DNA of 64,000 nucleotides, taken from assembly GCA_035654655.1 (NCBI GenBank), contig DASRWI010000017.1, forward strand, positions 115,552-179,551. The letters are read 5' to 3'. Numbering within the stretch: position 1 is the first letter of the stretch; each line of letters starts with the position of its first letter. Both the position numbers and the translations under genes were made by a program. The notes under the pieces are model-generated. The model ran no database searches. It had not been told where the DNA came from and saw nothing but the letters and a program-made list of their open reading frames with translations. The stretch is from DASRWI01 sp035654655 (GTDB taxonomy: Bacteria; Bacteroidota; Ignavibacteria; Ignavibacteriales; Ignavibacteriaceae). Shown here piece after piece: positions 52,935 to 61,060 of this stretch.

Positions 52935-53525
52935 TTAATCTCCTAAGAACTGTTTATTTATTAATTCCTTATAAATTATATCTGCTTCTTCATCATTTAT
53001 GTTATTCAAGATGCTGCTGTAATTAGCATCAGCAATAAGGTCATAACTTGTAGAATCAGATGGGTCAACTAAAATATTTTCAGCAAGATTTTTATTTAAT
53101 TCAGTTTCAACACTATTCATTTCTTCTTCAGTTATGTCATTACCATAATAAGCACTTAATGTATTATTTAATTCTTCAATTGACATTTCTGCTGTAATAT
53201 CATTTGTTTTTGGAGATTCAGATAAAGTATTATAAATCAAAGTTGAAGTTAAAATGAACACAACAGCTAAAGCAGCATAAGCAAGTTTAGGTACGAGTCC
53301 TGTTCTTCTTTTCTCTGCTTTACTTCTAATTCTGAATTTTGAAATAACTTCAGCATAATAATTATCATCCAATTCAACATTATCTGCTTTCAGGTTTTTA
53401 TTTATTTCCTGATATGTCTGATATTCTGAACGAAGTATTTCATCCTTTGAAAGCTTAATTTCAAAAGCTTTCCTTTCATCTTCGTTCATTTCTCCATCAA
53501 TGTACTGAAATAATTCTTCGTTCAT
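52935..53525 (-). CDS. Membrane anti-sigma factor
   Basis: 196 residues. The N-terminus (ELFQYIDGEMNEDERKAFEIKLSKDEILRSEYQ) looks like an anti-sigma domain of the zf-HC2 class but lacks the Zn-binding HxxxCxxC, a common Bacteroidota form. A helix near residues 83-103 (LVPKLAYAALAVVFILTSTLIY) anchors it, leaving ~90 acidic residues in the periplasm. The start overlaps the sigma stop as ATGA (53522-53525), strong evidence for a sigma/anti-sigma pair. Confidence 0.85.
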   Translation of the reverse strand: MNEELFQYIDGEMNEDERKAFEIKLSKDEILRSEYQTYQEINKNLKADNVELDDNYYAEVISKFRIRSKAEKRRTGLVPKLAYAALAVVFILTSTLIYNTLSESPKTNDITAEMSIEELNNTLSAYYGNDITEEEMNSVETELNKNLAENILVDPSDSTSYDLIADANYSSILNNINDEEADIIYKELINKQFLGD

Positions 53526-54067
53526 TTCATTAACTCCGTTACCTTGGATAAAGCGTGAAAATAATTTGCTTTCAATCCGCCAACGCTCTTGTTAGTAATT
53601 TTCGATATTTCTTCATACGATAGTTCTTCGAAATTTCGAAGAACAAATACTTCCCTTTGCTTCAATGGCAGCTTCTTCAAAACTTTATCCAACTTTTCCA
53701 ATTTTTCTTTATTCTCAATTCCTTTAACTATCTCATCTTCTTTTCTAATTCTATTATCATCAAAATCACTAAGTGAAAAAATTCTTTTTATATTTCTTCT
53801 TTTTATCAGGTTTAAACTTCTTGTAGCTGTTATTCTATATATCCAGGTATATAAAGAAGATTCAAACTTGAATTTATTCAACTTTTTATAAATAACTAAA
53901 AGTACTTCCTGCAAAATTTCATCAGCATCCAGATGATTACCGGTCATCTGTCTTGCATGCCAATATATTTTTTGATGATATTTTTTAACCAACTGATTAA
54001 ATGCACCTTCATTACCTGCTAAAAAGTCTTTAACTAAATCGAAATCCTGTGCATTTTTATCTGTCAT
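53522..54067 (-). CDS. ECF RNA polymerase sigma factor
   Basis: 181 residues. Region 2 shows DAQDFDLVKDFLAGNEGAFNQLVKKY-like sequence and ADEILQEVLLVIYKKLNKF; region 4 ends in LPLKQREVFVLRNFEELSYEEISKI with a helix-turn-helix. Regions 1 and 3 are absent, as in ECF sigmas. It controls genes for an envelope signal, held by the anti-sigma that follows. A divergent Spy-like gene starts 128 bases away, and the palindrome at 54112-54136 lies between them. Confidence 0.93.
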   Translation of the reverse strand: MTDKNAQDFDLVKDFLAGNEGAFNQLVKKYHQKIYWHARQMTGNHLDADEILQEVLLVIYKKLNKFKFESSLYTWIYRITATRSLNLIKRRNIKRIFSLSDFDDNRIRKEDEIVKGIENKEKLEKLDKVLKKLPLKQREVFVLRNFEELSYEEISKITNKSVGGLKANYFHALSKVTELMK

Positions 54068-54111
54068 TTACCAGTTGCTTTTATTTATTTAGACAATTAT
54101 AATAATTTAAT

Positions 54112-54136
54112 GGTTTAATTTCACGCGTATTAAACC
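54112..54136. promoter_or_regulatory. Palindrome between sigma gene and divergent spy-like gene
   Basis: GGTTTAAT and ATTAAACC flank TTCACGCGT. It lies 45 bases upstream of the sigma ATG and 59 bases upstream of the spy-like ATG, so it could be a shared operator or part of divergent promoters. Confidence 0.45.
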
Positions 54137-54194
54137 TTTTACTTTAATGCCTGTGTCAAAGTTAGGAATAATGAAAAAATATTTAGGAGAAAAA

Positions 54195-54665
54195 ATGAAA
54201 GCTTTAGTTTTATATGTTGTAGCATTAACAATAATGTTAAGTATCAGTTTATCAGCTCAGCCAAAGCATAGAATGGATGGTCCGGGAAAAAGAATGGCTG
54301 CTTTGAATTTAACCAATGAACAGCAGGAAAAAATAAACTCGCTAAAGAGCAAACATCAAAATGAAATGATTGATCTTAGAGCCGAACTGGAAAAAGAAAG
54401 AGTTAAGGGGAAGGAATTACAAACAGATAATATCAATAGAAAAGATTTTCTAAGTCACGTTGAAAAGATGAATTCCATTAGAAATAAAATTTCAACTGCT
54501 CGTGCAGAACATAGAATGGATGTCTATGAGTTATTAACTCCCGAGCAGAAGAAAATGTGGAATGACAATAATGGTCAATTTAGACAAGGTAGGAATGGAA
54601 TGGGTATGGGAAATCAGGGTTCCCGCATGGATGGAAGAGGATTTAGAAGAAATTGCTGCAATTAA
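54195..54665 (+). CDS. Spy/CpxP-like periplasmic protein
   Basis: 156 residues from the ATG at 54195, which has AGGAGAAAAA before it; a 16-codon longer frame is not supported. Signal peptide MKALVLYVVALTIMLSISLSA is followed by a helical region with LNLTNEQQEKINSLK and a second LTPEQKKMW, the LTxxQ motif of Spy/CpxP. The C-terminus is Met/Gly/Arg-rich and ends CCN. It is divergent from the ECF sigma gene and probably under its control. A second Spy-like gene (52467-52934) sits in the sigma operon itself. Confidence 0.78.
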   Translation: MKALVLYVVALTIMLSISLSAQPKHRMDGPGKRMAALNLTNEQQEKINSLKSKHQNEMIDLRAELEKERVKGKELQTDNINRKDFLSHVEKMNSIRNKISTARAEHRMDVYELLTPEQKKMWNDNNGQFRQGRNGMGMGNQGSRMDGRGFRRNCCN

Positions 54666-54720
54666 AAGCGTAGGTTCTTATCGGGATGAAAACACTCAGC
54701 CACGGAAGCTTATTTAAAAT

Positions 54721-54755
54721 AAAAAAAGCCGGAGTGATTAATTCCGGCTTTATTT
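54721..54755. terminator. Bidirectional rho-independent terminator
   Basis: AAAGCCGGA/TCCGGCTTT, a 9-bp stem, has A7 on one side and TTTATTTATTT on the other. It ends the spy-like gene and can serve the minus-strand SDR unit. Confidence 0.85.
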
Positions 54756-54862
54756 ATTTATTCATCTTAACTTAACCTAAACCATAGATCAAAGTATATT
54801 CATCTTTTGCAAAGTCAACTTAGCATTAATAATTTTATCCCTATATGATAAAAATCATTAAA

Positions 54863-55579
54863 TTATTTTGGATTTGTTGGACGAATATCAATATCACTTA
54901 TCAGTGCTCTAATAGGCATTTTTATTATGCTGTAAACCACTTCTGCGACATCATCAGCGTGAAGAATTTTATCCATCTCATTATCTTCTCGTTGTTTACG
55001 ATTCGGATTGAAATCTGTGTCAACTGAACCTGGGCACACTGTTGCAACTCTTATATTATATGCTCTTAATTCAAGGAACAAAGATTTCGAAAATCCCATT
55101 AATGCATGTTTAGAAGACGAGTACATTGTGCCGCCAACAAAATTGTTTTTACCTGCAAGTGATGATATCATTATGATTGAACCTGATTTTCTTTTAATCA
55201 TATTATCGACAACTGCTTTAGTAAAATTGTAAACACCAAATAAGTTAGTATCAATTTGGCTTTTAAATTCATCAATAGATGAATCAACAAAATTTTTTAA
55301 AATTCCAAAGCCCGCATTGTTGATTAAATGATCAACCTTGCCGTATTTATTTAAAATATCTTTTACGGCATGATTTACAAAGTGAGTGTCCCCCACATCC
55401 CCTGCGTAAAAGGTACTATCAGAGCCAAGTTCTTTCAGTTCTGAAAGTACATTTCTTAAATCATCCAAGTTTCTTCCGAATGGCACAACATTATGCCCTT
55501 CTTTGGCAAACCTCAAAGCAATTGCTCTTCCTATCCCCTTACTTGCTCCTGTAACAATAGTAACATCTTTATTATCCAT
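54863..55579 (-). CDS. Short-chain dehydrogenase/reductase (candidate pterin reductase)
   Basis: 238 residues. Cofactor motif TGASKGIGRAIALRF, NAGFG (NNAG), and active site MISSLAGKNNFVGGTMYSSSKH with Ser, Tyr and Lys. The last gene of the peroxiredoxin-PTPS-FolE-SDR-SDR operon. AAGGAG lies eight bases before the ATG inside the upstream gene. Context suggests a reductase late in tetrahydrobiopterin synthesis (sepiapterin-reductase-like role), but SDR specificity cannot be read from sequence. Confidence 0.9.
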   Translation of the reverse strand: MDNKDVTIVTGASKGIGRAIALRFAKEGHNVVPFGRNLDDLRNVLSELKELGSDSTFYAGDVGDTHFVNHAVKDILNKYGKVDHLINNAGFGILKNFVDSSIDEFKSQIDTNLFGVYNFTKAVVDNMIKRKSGSIIMISSLAGKNNFVGGTMYSSSKHALMGFSKSLFLELRAYNIRVATVCPGSVDTDFNPNRKQREDNEMDKILHADDVAEVVYSIIKMPIRALISDIDIRPTNPK

Positions 55580-56293
55580 TTAAATATCTCCTTCCATTGG
55601 TCTAAGAACAATTTCTTCAGCAACAATATTGTCTTGTTGAAGATATAACCACACTAAAGTGCGGGCAACATTTTCAGTGGTCATCATTTTATAACCGTGT
55701 TCTTTCCTTGTTTCAAATGACCACATTGGAGTTTGTGTTGCTCCGGGAATAACATTAATCACCCTAATGTTATATTTTCTAACTTCCTCACGCAGTACGT
55801 TGGCATACCCAAGCATTCCTAATTTTGAAGCAGTATAAGCACTTGATTCAGTAAATATTTTTTTAGCTGCTGTAGATAAAACATTAATAATAGTGCCGCC
55901 ATTATTTTTTATAAAATGAGGAAGTAAATATTTGATTGTATAAATTGAACCTAAAAGATTAGTATTAATGATGTCAGTAATTTCCTTAACTGAATTCTCT
56001 TCTGCAGATTTGAAAGTCGTTATTCCGGCATTATTGATAATGCAGGATATTTTTTGATTCTCTGTTATTTTTTTTACTACTTGCTGCACATTTGTATAAG
56101 AGGCAACATTGCATGGGAAAATTTCTACTGATAATTTTTCTTTTGATAATTCATCATTTAATCTTTCAAGTTCATTTATTCTTCTTGCAGATGCAAATAC
56201 CTTAAACCCTGTGCGTGCAAATTCTTTTGCTGCGTCCTTCCCTATTCCGGAACTTGCACCTGTTACCCAGACACCAACTTTTTTATCAGCCAT
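55580..56293 (-). CDS. Short-chain dehydrogenase/reductase (candidate pterin reductase)
   Basis: 237 residues, distinct from its neighbour. Cofactor motif TGASSGIGKDAAKEFAR, INNAGITTF, and active site NVLSTAAKKIFTESSAYTASK with Ser and YTASK. It lies eight bases after folE and stops one base before the next SDR gene. One of these two SDRs may be the sepiapterin-reductase equivalent; the other might be a dihydropteridine reductase or an unrelated enzyme. Confidence 0.9.
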   Translation of the reverse strand: MADKKVGVWVTGASSGIGKDAAKEFARTGFKVFASARRINELERLNDELSKEKLSVEIFPCNVASYTNVQQVVKKITENQKISCIINNAGITTFKSAEENSVKEITDIINTNLLGSIYTIKYLLPHFIKNNGGTIINVLSTAAKKIFTESSAYTASKLGMLGYANVLREEVRKYNIRVINVIPGATQTPMWSFETRKEHGYKMMTTENVARTLVWLYLQQDNIVAEEIVLRPMEGDI

Positions 56294-56301
56294 AATTTTT
56301 T

Positions 56302-56877
56302 TTATTTGTTTAGATTAACATTTTTTATCAGCGTCATAAATTCAGAACGAGTTCTTGCATCTTCACGAAAAACTCCGTGCATTGCGCTGGTAGTTGCAGA
56401 TGAATTTTGTTTTTCCACCCCACGCATCATCATACACATATGATAAGCTTCAACCACAACAGCTACTCCTGTTGGCTGCAGATATTCTTCAAGCGTATCT
56501 GCAATTTGCTGAGTCATTCTTTCCTGTACTTGCAGTCTTCTTGCAAATACATCAACAATTCTCGGGATTTTACTTAACCCTACAATCTTACCATCAGGTA
56601 TATAAGCAACGTGCGCCTTTCCATAAAATGGAAGCATATGATGTTCGCACATAGAATAAAAATCTATATTTTTCACTAATACCATCTCATCATATTTTTC
56701 GTGGAAGATGGCATTGTTTAATACATCTTCAATATCTTTTTTATATCCTGCGGTTAAATATTCATAAGCTTTTGCAACACGCTTAGGCGTAGCCAATAAA
56801 CCTTCTCTTTCAGGATTTTCGCCAACTTCTTTTAATAGATTAAAGATTAATTTTTCTATGTTCTTATTTGATGTCAT
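56302..56877 (-). CDS. folE: GTP cyclohydrolase I
   Basis: 191 residues from the ATG at 56875-56877; a GTG three bases earlier overlaps the PTPS stop. Zinc ligands: Cys in SMCEHHMLPF, its His pair, and Cys in YHMCMMMRG. The core KIPRIVDVFARRLQVQERMTQQIA and the catalytic His region are intact. It converts GTP to 7,8-dihydroneopterin triphosphate. FolE normally serves folate synthesis, but its place next to PTPS and SDR genes points to tetrahydrobiopterin as at least one use. Confidence 0.96.
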   Translation of the reverse strand: MTSNKNIEKLIFNLLKEVGENPEREGLLATPKRVAKAYEYLTAGYKKDIEDVLNNAIFHEKYDEMVLVKNIDFYSMCEHHMLPFYGKAHVAYIPDGKIVGLSKIPRIVDVFARRLQVQERMTQQIADTLEEYLQPTGVAVVVEAYHMCMMMRGVEKQNSSATTSAMHGVFREDARTRSEFMTLIKNVNLNK

Positions 56878-56879
56878 CA

Positions 56880-57284
56880 CTAACCTTTATATTCAAAATA
56901 ATTATTTTCTGTTTCATACAATTTAACGGAATACAACTTTCCTGAAGGTATTTTATCTTCGAGCTGCTTAAAAATTGCTGTAGTTATATTCTCAGCTGAA
57001 GGTATTAGTTCGTTCATAAAATCAGTTTCAATATTCAAATTTTTATGATCTACTTTGGAAATTACGTGCTCTTTAATAATTTCCTTTAATTTATTAAGGT
57101 CGATAACATAACCTGTTTTGGAGTCAATTTCACCACAAACCACTACCTCTAAAACATAGTTATGACCATGCCAGTTTGGATTACTGCATTTACCAAATAC
57201 TTTAAAATTTTCTTCATCTGATAACTCTGGATTAAAAATTCTATGTGCTGAACTGAATGTTTCTCTTCTTGTAACGTATAACAT
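56880..57284 (-). CDS. 6-pyruvoyl-tetrahydropterin synthase (PTPS type)
   Basis: 134 residues. Zinc His and catalytic Cys motif KCSNPNWHGHNY has C-x5-HGH spacing, which matches the eukaryotic/biopterin PTPS class rather than the C-x3-HGH of QueD queuosine enzymes. SSAHRIFN provides the first zinc His; KVDHKNLN the acidic His region. The start overlaps the peroxiredoxin stop region with AAAGGAAACATAA-ATG. It converts dihydroneopterin triphosphate to 6-pyruvoyl-tetrahydropterin. Confidence 0.88.
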   Translation of the reverse strand: MLYVTRRETFSSAHRIFNPELSDEENFKVFGKCSNPNWHGHNYVLEVVVCGEIDSKTGYVIDLNKLKEIIKEHVISKVDHKNLNIETDFMNELIPSAENITTAIFKQLEDKIPSGKLYSVKLYETENNYFEYKG

Positions 57285-57746
57285 TTATGTTTCCTTTAAT
57301 ACTTCTTTAACTTCCTGATTATGCCCATCAACTTTAACTTTATCAAAAATTTTCTTAATCTTTCCATTCTTATCTATAACAAAAGTACTGCGCACTATAC
57401 CTAAGGCTTTAATTCCAAAATTATTTTTTTCTTTCCAAACTCCATACTTTTGAATGATTTTTTTATCCGGGTCACTAATAAGCTTAAAGGGAAGTTCATA
57501 TTTGCTAATGAATTTTTTGTGGGAAGCTTCAGAGTCTGCACTCACACCTAAGATAACCGCATTTAAATCAGTAAATTCATCTAAGTCATCTCTAAAGTTA
57601 CAAGCTTCTTTAGTGCAGCCGGGAGTATTATCTTTTGGATAAAAGTATAAAACAACATTCTTTCCTTTATAATCTGATAAGGAAATAATATTTCCATCCT
57701 GATCTTTTGCTTTGAAATCAGGAGCATCCATTCCTTCCTTTAACAT
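57285..57746 (-). CDS. bcp: Thiol peroxidase, BCP-type peroxiredoxin
   Basis: 153 residues. The active-site motif is PKDNTPGCTKEACNF, with the peroxidatic Cys in PGCT and the resolving Cys in EAC five residues later. It reduces peroxides with thioredoxin. GAGGTTTTT precedes the ATG. It heads the pterin operon, with PTPS starting one base after its stop. Possible link: hydroxylases and pterins generate peroxide, but this is inference. Confidence 0.95.
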   Translation of the reverse strand: MLKEGMDAPDFKAKDQDGNIISLSDYKGKNVVLYFYPKDNTPGCTKEACNFRDDLDEFTDLNAVILGVSADSEASHKKFISKYELPFKLISDPDKKIIQKYGVWKEKNNFGIKALGIVRSTFVIDKNGKIKKIFDKVKVDGHNQEVKEVLKET

Positions 57747-57891
57747 AAAAACCTCAAATAATTAATATTTAATTGAAAAACTTAAAAAATAAATTAAGAT
57801 TATACAAGGAAGGTGTACTTAAGGACAATAGGCTTGTAACTAATTAACGTAATTTTAATCTAATTACTAAAACTAAAATAAAGGTTTCTTT

Positions 57892-58266
57892 ATGTATAAA
57901 AATAAATTAAAATTGCTTAGCCTTATATTCTTTATTCCTTTAATGATTTCATTGCAAGGCTGCAGCAAAGATTCATCAAATCCAACAAATTCGACTCCAC
58001 AAAATGAAAATGAAATTTTTCTTCAGTCAATGTCTTTTAGTCCCTCAAGCAAAACGGTAGCTGTAGGAACTACAATTACCTGGACAAATAAAGATAACTT
58101 TTCACATAATGTAACCAGTGGTACACCCGGTGCTCCTGATGGGAAATTCAGCAGTGGAAATATGGGCGGTGGAGCTAATTATTCATTTACTTTTGCAACT
58201 GCAGGTACATATAAATACTTCTGCAGTATTCATCCAAGTATGACCGGGACAATTATAGTTCAATAA
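57892..58266 (+). CDS. Lipoprotein cupredoxin (plastocyanin/azurin family)
   Basis: 124 residues. Signal peptide ends in SLQGC (Cys24), a lipobox. The cupredoxin domain has copper ligands His72 (FSHNV), Cys111, His114 and Met117 (YFCSIHPSM). Motif TVAVGTTITWTNKD is typical of plastocyanin-like blue copper proteins. It could carry electrons in the periplasm between complex III and the oxidase or another copper enzyme. Monocistronic, convergent with pheH through a shared hairpin. Confidence 0.9.
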   Translation: MYKNKLKLLSLIFFIPLMISLQGCSKDSSNPTNSTPQNENEIFLQSMSFSPSSKTVAVGTTITWTNKDNFSHNVTSGTPGAPDGKFSSGNMGGGANYSFTFATAGTYKYFCSIHPSMTGTIIVQ

Positions 58267-58292
58267 AAAAACCCATTAAGTTTTAATGGGTT
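58264..58292. terminator. Terminator hairpin shared by cupredoxin and pheH
   Basis: AACCCATTAA/TTAATGGGTT with a 3-base loop. The minus-strand side is followed by TTTTTTT (A run 58264-58270), so it ends pheH; the plus side has a weaker TTCTTAAA tail. Confidence 0.78.
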
Positions 58293-58320
58293 CTTAAATT
58301 AAATTTTGATGCTTAAAATT

Positions 58321-59139
58321 TTATTTTAGCATACCCAACTTGTGTGTCCAGTTTTTAAAACCATCTTCAAGCTGTTCGAATGAATCTATGGCAAACAGAA
58401 CAGGTTGAAGATGCCATACGTCGTATTCTTGTTTAACAATTCTTTCAGGTTCAAAATCTATAACTTTAATTTCATCAGATAAAGCATGCTGCACTTCTCC
58501 AAGTGATGAAATAATTCCGGCTCCATAAATACGCATACCTTCAGGTTTTTTAATCAAACCAAATTCCACAGTAAACCAATGAAGAGTTTCAAGTTTTTTT
58601 CTATTTTCACCCTCAGCATTTAATGCTGCTTCACCAAACATTTGATAAAACGATGCAAAATTGGGATCAGTTAATAATGGCATATGACCAAACATATCAT
58701 GGAATAAATCAGGCGCTGGAGTGTAATCAAGTTCGTGTTCTTCTCTTATATAATCCGTTGAAGGAAAGATTTTCTTTTGAAGTAATTCAAAAAAATTTTG
58801 CTCGTGAATTAATCCGGGAACACGTGCAATTCTCCAGCCTGTGGTTTTATTAAATATCATACTTAATTCTTTTAAGGATGGAATTTTATTTGAAGTGAAA
58901 TTTAATTTATTTGTTCCTGCTAAATATTCATCGCATACTCTACCAGGTAAAAAGCTCATTTGCCTGTTATATAATCTTGACCATCTATCGTGCTCCTCAA
59001 GGGAATAATCAGGATATTTAATTTCATCATCAATGGGTACAGGGCCAGTCAACTTTTGTGGTATACATCTTGGATCAATCCCCTCTTGAGCTGCCTTTTC
59101 ATATGCAGTAAGTACTTTTCCATTTTCAGACTGATTCAT
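58321..59139 (-). CDS. phhA: Phenylalanine 4-monooxygenase (biopterin-dependent)
   Basis: 272 residues from the ATG at 59137-59139, chosen for GGAG five bases upstream; an 18-codon longer frame exists. Iron ligands are visible: two His in DLFHDMFGHMPLL and Glu in WFTVEFGLI. The pterin-binding region TGWRIARVPGLIHEQNFFELL matches bacterial PheH. It converts phenylalanine to tyrosine with tetrahydrobiopterin and O2. It lies close to the PTPS-FolE-SDR operon, which probably makes its cofactor. It follows murB by 77 bases on the same strand. Confidence 0.95.
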   Translation of the reverse strand: MNQSENGKVLTAYEKAAQEGIDPRCIPQKLTGPVPIDDEIKYPDYSLEEHDRWSRLYNRQMSFLPGRVCDEYLAGTNKLNFTSNKIPSLKELSMIFNKTTGWRIARVPGLIHEQNFFELLQKKIFPSTDYIREEHELDYTPAPDLFHDMFGHMPLLTDPNFASFYQMFGEAALNAEGENRKKLETLHWFTVEFGLIKKPEGMRIYGAGIISSLGEVQHALSDEIKVIDFEPERIVKQEYDVWHLQPVLFAIDSFEQLEDGFKNWTHKLGMLK

Positions 59140-59216
59140 TTCATCTCCAAAATTTCTTATGATGAAATTAATCAGTTTAAATTTTACATTCAATTAAGGG
59201 TGATATACAACAATAG

Positions 59217-60230
59217 TTAAAGAAAGTTTACTTCCTCCTCAAGAGTGATATTAAACTTTTCCTTAACAGAAGCTTTAATGTTTTTAGATAGATTTATTAT
59301 TTCTTTAGGGCTTGCATCACCATAATTAACTATTATGAGTGCCTGCTTTTCATAGCATCCGGCATCCCCATTGCGATAACCCTTCCAGCCACACTTTTCA
59401 ATCAGCCAGCCAGCAGGTATTTTAATCAATTTAGATAATGTGCTGAATGATGGAATATCATTAAACTTATTTTTAAGAATAGTGAACTGTTCTCTGGTAA
59501 TTTCAGGATTTTTAAAAAAGCTTCCTGCATTTCCAAGTTTTTTCGGGTCTGGTAATTTAGCTCTTCTAATTGCTCCAACTGTATCTTTGATATCTTTTAT
59601 GGTTGGCTCACTTATATTTTTACTATCTAAGTAACTTCTAATTGCACCATATTCAATATTGAGTTTATGATTACGCTTTGTTAATCTTAAAATTATTTCA
59701 GTTATAAAAAATTTTCCCTTAAGTTCATTCTTAAATATGCTGTTCCTGTAACCAAACTTACAATCTTCTTTAGTTAGTTCAACTTCTTCAAAATTATTTA
59801 AGTTAATTCCATTAAGAGATACAAAAACATCTTTAAGCTCAACCCCATAAGCCCCTATATTTTGTATTGGTGCAGCACCAGCAACTCCAGGTATTAAATA
59901 TAAATTTTCAATCCCGCCAAAATTATTATCTACTGCATAATTTACAAGATCATTCCAATCTGTTCCTGCAGAAATTTTTAAATAGACATATGTATCATCC
60001 TGATTAGCAATTGCAATTTTGTTATTAGAATATTTTATTACTAATCCATCAAAATCTTTAGTGAATAGTATATTACTTCCTCCCCCAAGTATTAATATTT
60101 TTCCATTCCTATTCCCTTTTAATAAACCAACTATATCATCCAAATCATCTGATTGTGCAAAGGTTTCTGACTTAACATTGAACTTAAAAGTGTGATAATC
60201 GCGTAGAGAAAAATTATTGTAAAGCTGCAT
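59217..60230 (-). CDS. murB: UDP-N-acetylenolpyruvoylglucosamine reductase
   Basis: 337 residues, the E. coli-like long type. FAD-binding motif ILGGGSNILF, active-site segment GNAGSFFKNP with catalytic Ser, IPGVAGAAPIQNIGAYGVEL, and the WLIEKCGWKGYR region. It reduces the enolpyruvyl group to lactyl in peptidoglycan synthesis. A perfect minus-strand promoter lies at 60265-60295. It stands apart from other mur genes. Confidence 0.96.
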   Translation of the reverse strand: MQLYNNFSLRDYHTFKFNVKSETFAQSDDLDDIVGLLKGNRNGKILILGGGSNILFTKDFDGLVIKYSNNKIAIANQDDTYVYLKISAGTDWNDLVNYAVDNNFGGIENLYLIPGVAGAAPIQNIGAYGVELKDVFVSLNGINLNNFEEVELTKEDCKFGYRNSIFKNELKGKFFITEIILRLTKRNHKLNIEYGAIRSYLDSKNISEPTIKDIKDTVGAIRRAKLPDPKKLGNAGSFFKNPEITREQFTILKNKFNDIPSFSTLSKLIKIPAGWLIEKCGWKGYRNGDAGCYEKQALIIVNYGDASPKEIINLSKNIKASVKEKFNITLEEEVNFL

Positions 60231-60245
60231 ATAAAAAATATCTTT

Positions 60246-60278
60246 TTGTTAAAACAAATTTAAACAAATATAACTTTG
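60246..60278 (+). promoter_or_regulatory. Promoter for the cyclase gene, overlapping murB promoter
   Basis: TTG (60246-60248), 22 bases, TAACTTTG (60271-60278), a perfect -7 box with spacing at the long end. It would give a leader of about 110 bases before the ATG at 60396. Confidence 0.45.
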
Positions 60279-60295
60279 ATAAAAAAGAATACAAA
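60265..60295 (-). promoter_or_regulatory. Bacteroidota-type promoter for murB
   Basis: On the minus strand TTTG (60295-60292), 19 bases, TATATTTG (60272-60265), perfect in both elements, with the start of transcription about 27 bases before the murB ATG. It overlaps the plus-strand promoter at 60246-60278. Confidence 0.6.
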
Positions 60296-60395
60296 TGATT
60301 ATTAAATATAAGGGTAACCATTTACGTAGCAACTACTTAAATGTGAGTAAAAGCCATTCAAATAAAAAATTTTTTATTAAAATACTTGAAGTAAG

Positions 60396-61052
60396 ATGGA
60401 ATATTCTTTGACAAAAGATAATAAAGATAAATATATTGACATTACAGCCCCTATTAAAAATGGGATGGTTCATTGGCCTGGTGACCCTGATGTTGAAATA
60501 AAAAAAATTCAAGATATGTCTAAAGGAGATAAGGCTAATGTAACTTCAATTTCAATGAGTGCCCATACAGCTACACATGCTGACGCACCAAAACATTTTA
60601 TCAACTCAGGAATTGATATTTCAAAAGTAGATTTAAATGCATTTATAGGAAAAGCAAAAGTCATTCATATAAAAGATGCACACATAATAAATGCTCAAGA
60701 ATTAAAATCCTATTCTATTGATGAAGGAGATAGATTATTATTTAGAACGAATAATTCTGATAAAAACTGGTCCGAAGAAAATTTTAATGATGATTATGTA
60801 TATGTATCAGTGGATGCAGCCAATTATTTAGTTGAAAAGAAAGTCCTTACTGTTGGAGTTGATTATTTATCTGTTGCTGAAAAAGGAAATGGTGAAGAAG
60901 TTCATCAAATATTACTTAAGAATAATATTACTGTAATTGAAGGTTTATATATGCCTGATGTGAATCCGGGTGAATATGAATTAATAAGTCTTCCATTAAA
61001 AATAGATGGAAGTGATGGTGCTCCAGTGAGAGCAATATTAAAAAAATTATGA
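60396..61052 (+). CDS. Cyclase-family hydrolase (kynurenine-formamidase-like)
   Basis: 218 residues. The family metal motif appears as SAHTATHADAPKHF (HxxTHxDxPxH), with YIDITAPIKNGMVHWPGDP at the N-terminus. Enzymes of this fold include kynurenine formamidase and isatin hydrolase. No tryptophan-pathway genes are adjacent, so the substrate is open. It begins a plus-strand run with gnd (8 bases later) and a GH15 gene. Confidence 0.85.
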   Translation: MEYSLTKDNKDKYIDITAPIKNGMVHWPGDPDVEIKKIQDMSKGDKANVTSISMSAHTATHADAPKHFINSGIDISKVDLNAFIGKAKVIHIKDAHIINAQELKSYSIDEGDRLLFRTNNSDKNWSEENFNDDYVYVSVDAANYLVEKKVLTVGVDYLSVAEKGNGEEVHQILLKNNITVIEGLYMPDVNPGEYELISLPLKIDGSDGAPVRAILKKL

Positions 61053-61060
61053 GATAGATT

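Noticed and set aside
54157..54164. TAACTTTG on the minus strand as the ECF sigma promoter
   Set aside because: It matches the -7 box but lacks a -33 element and overlaps the spy-like leader; evidence too thin to list.
56880..57284. QueD (queuosine synthesis)
   Set aside because: The C-x5-HGH spacing and the FolE, SDR and PheH neighbours fit PTPS better, although a dual role cannot be excluded.
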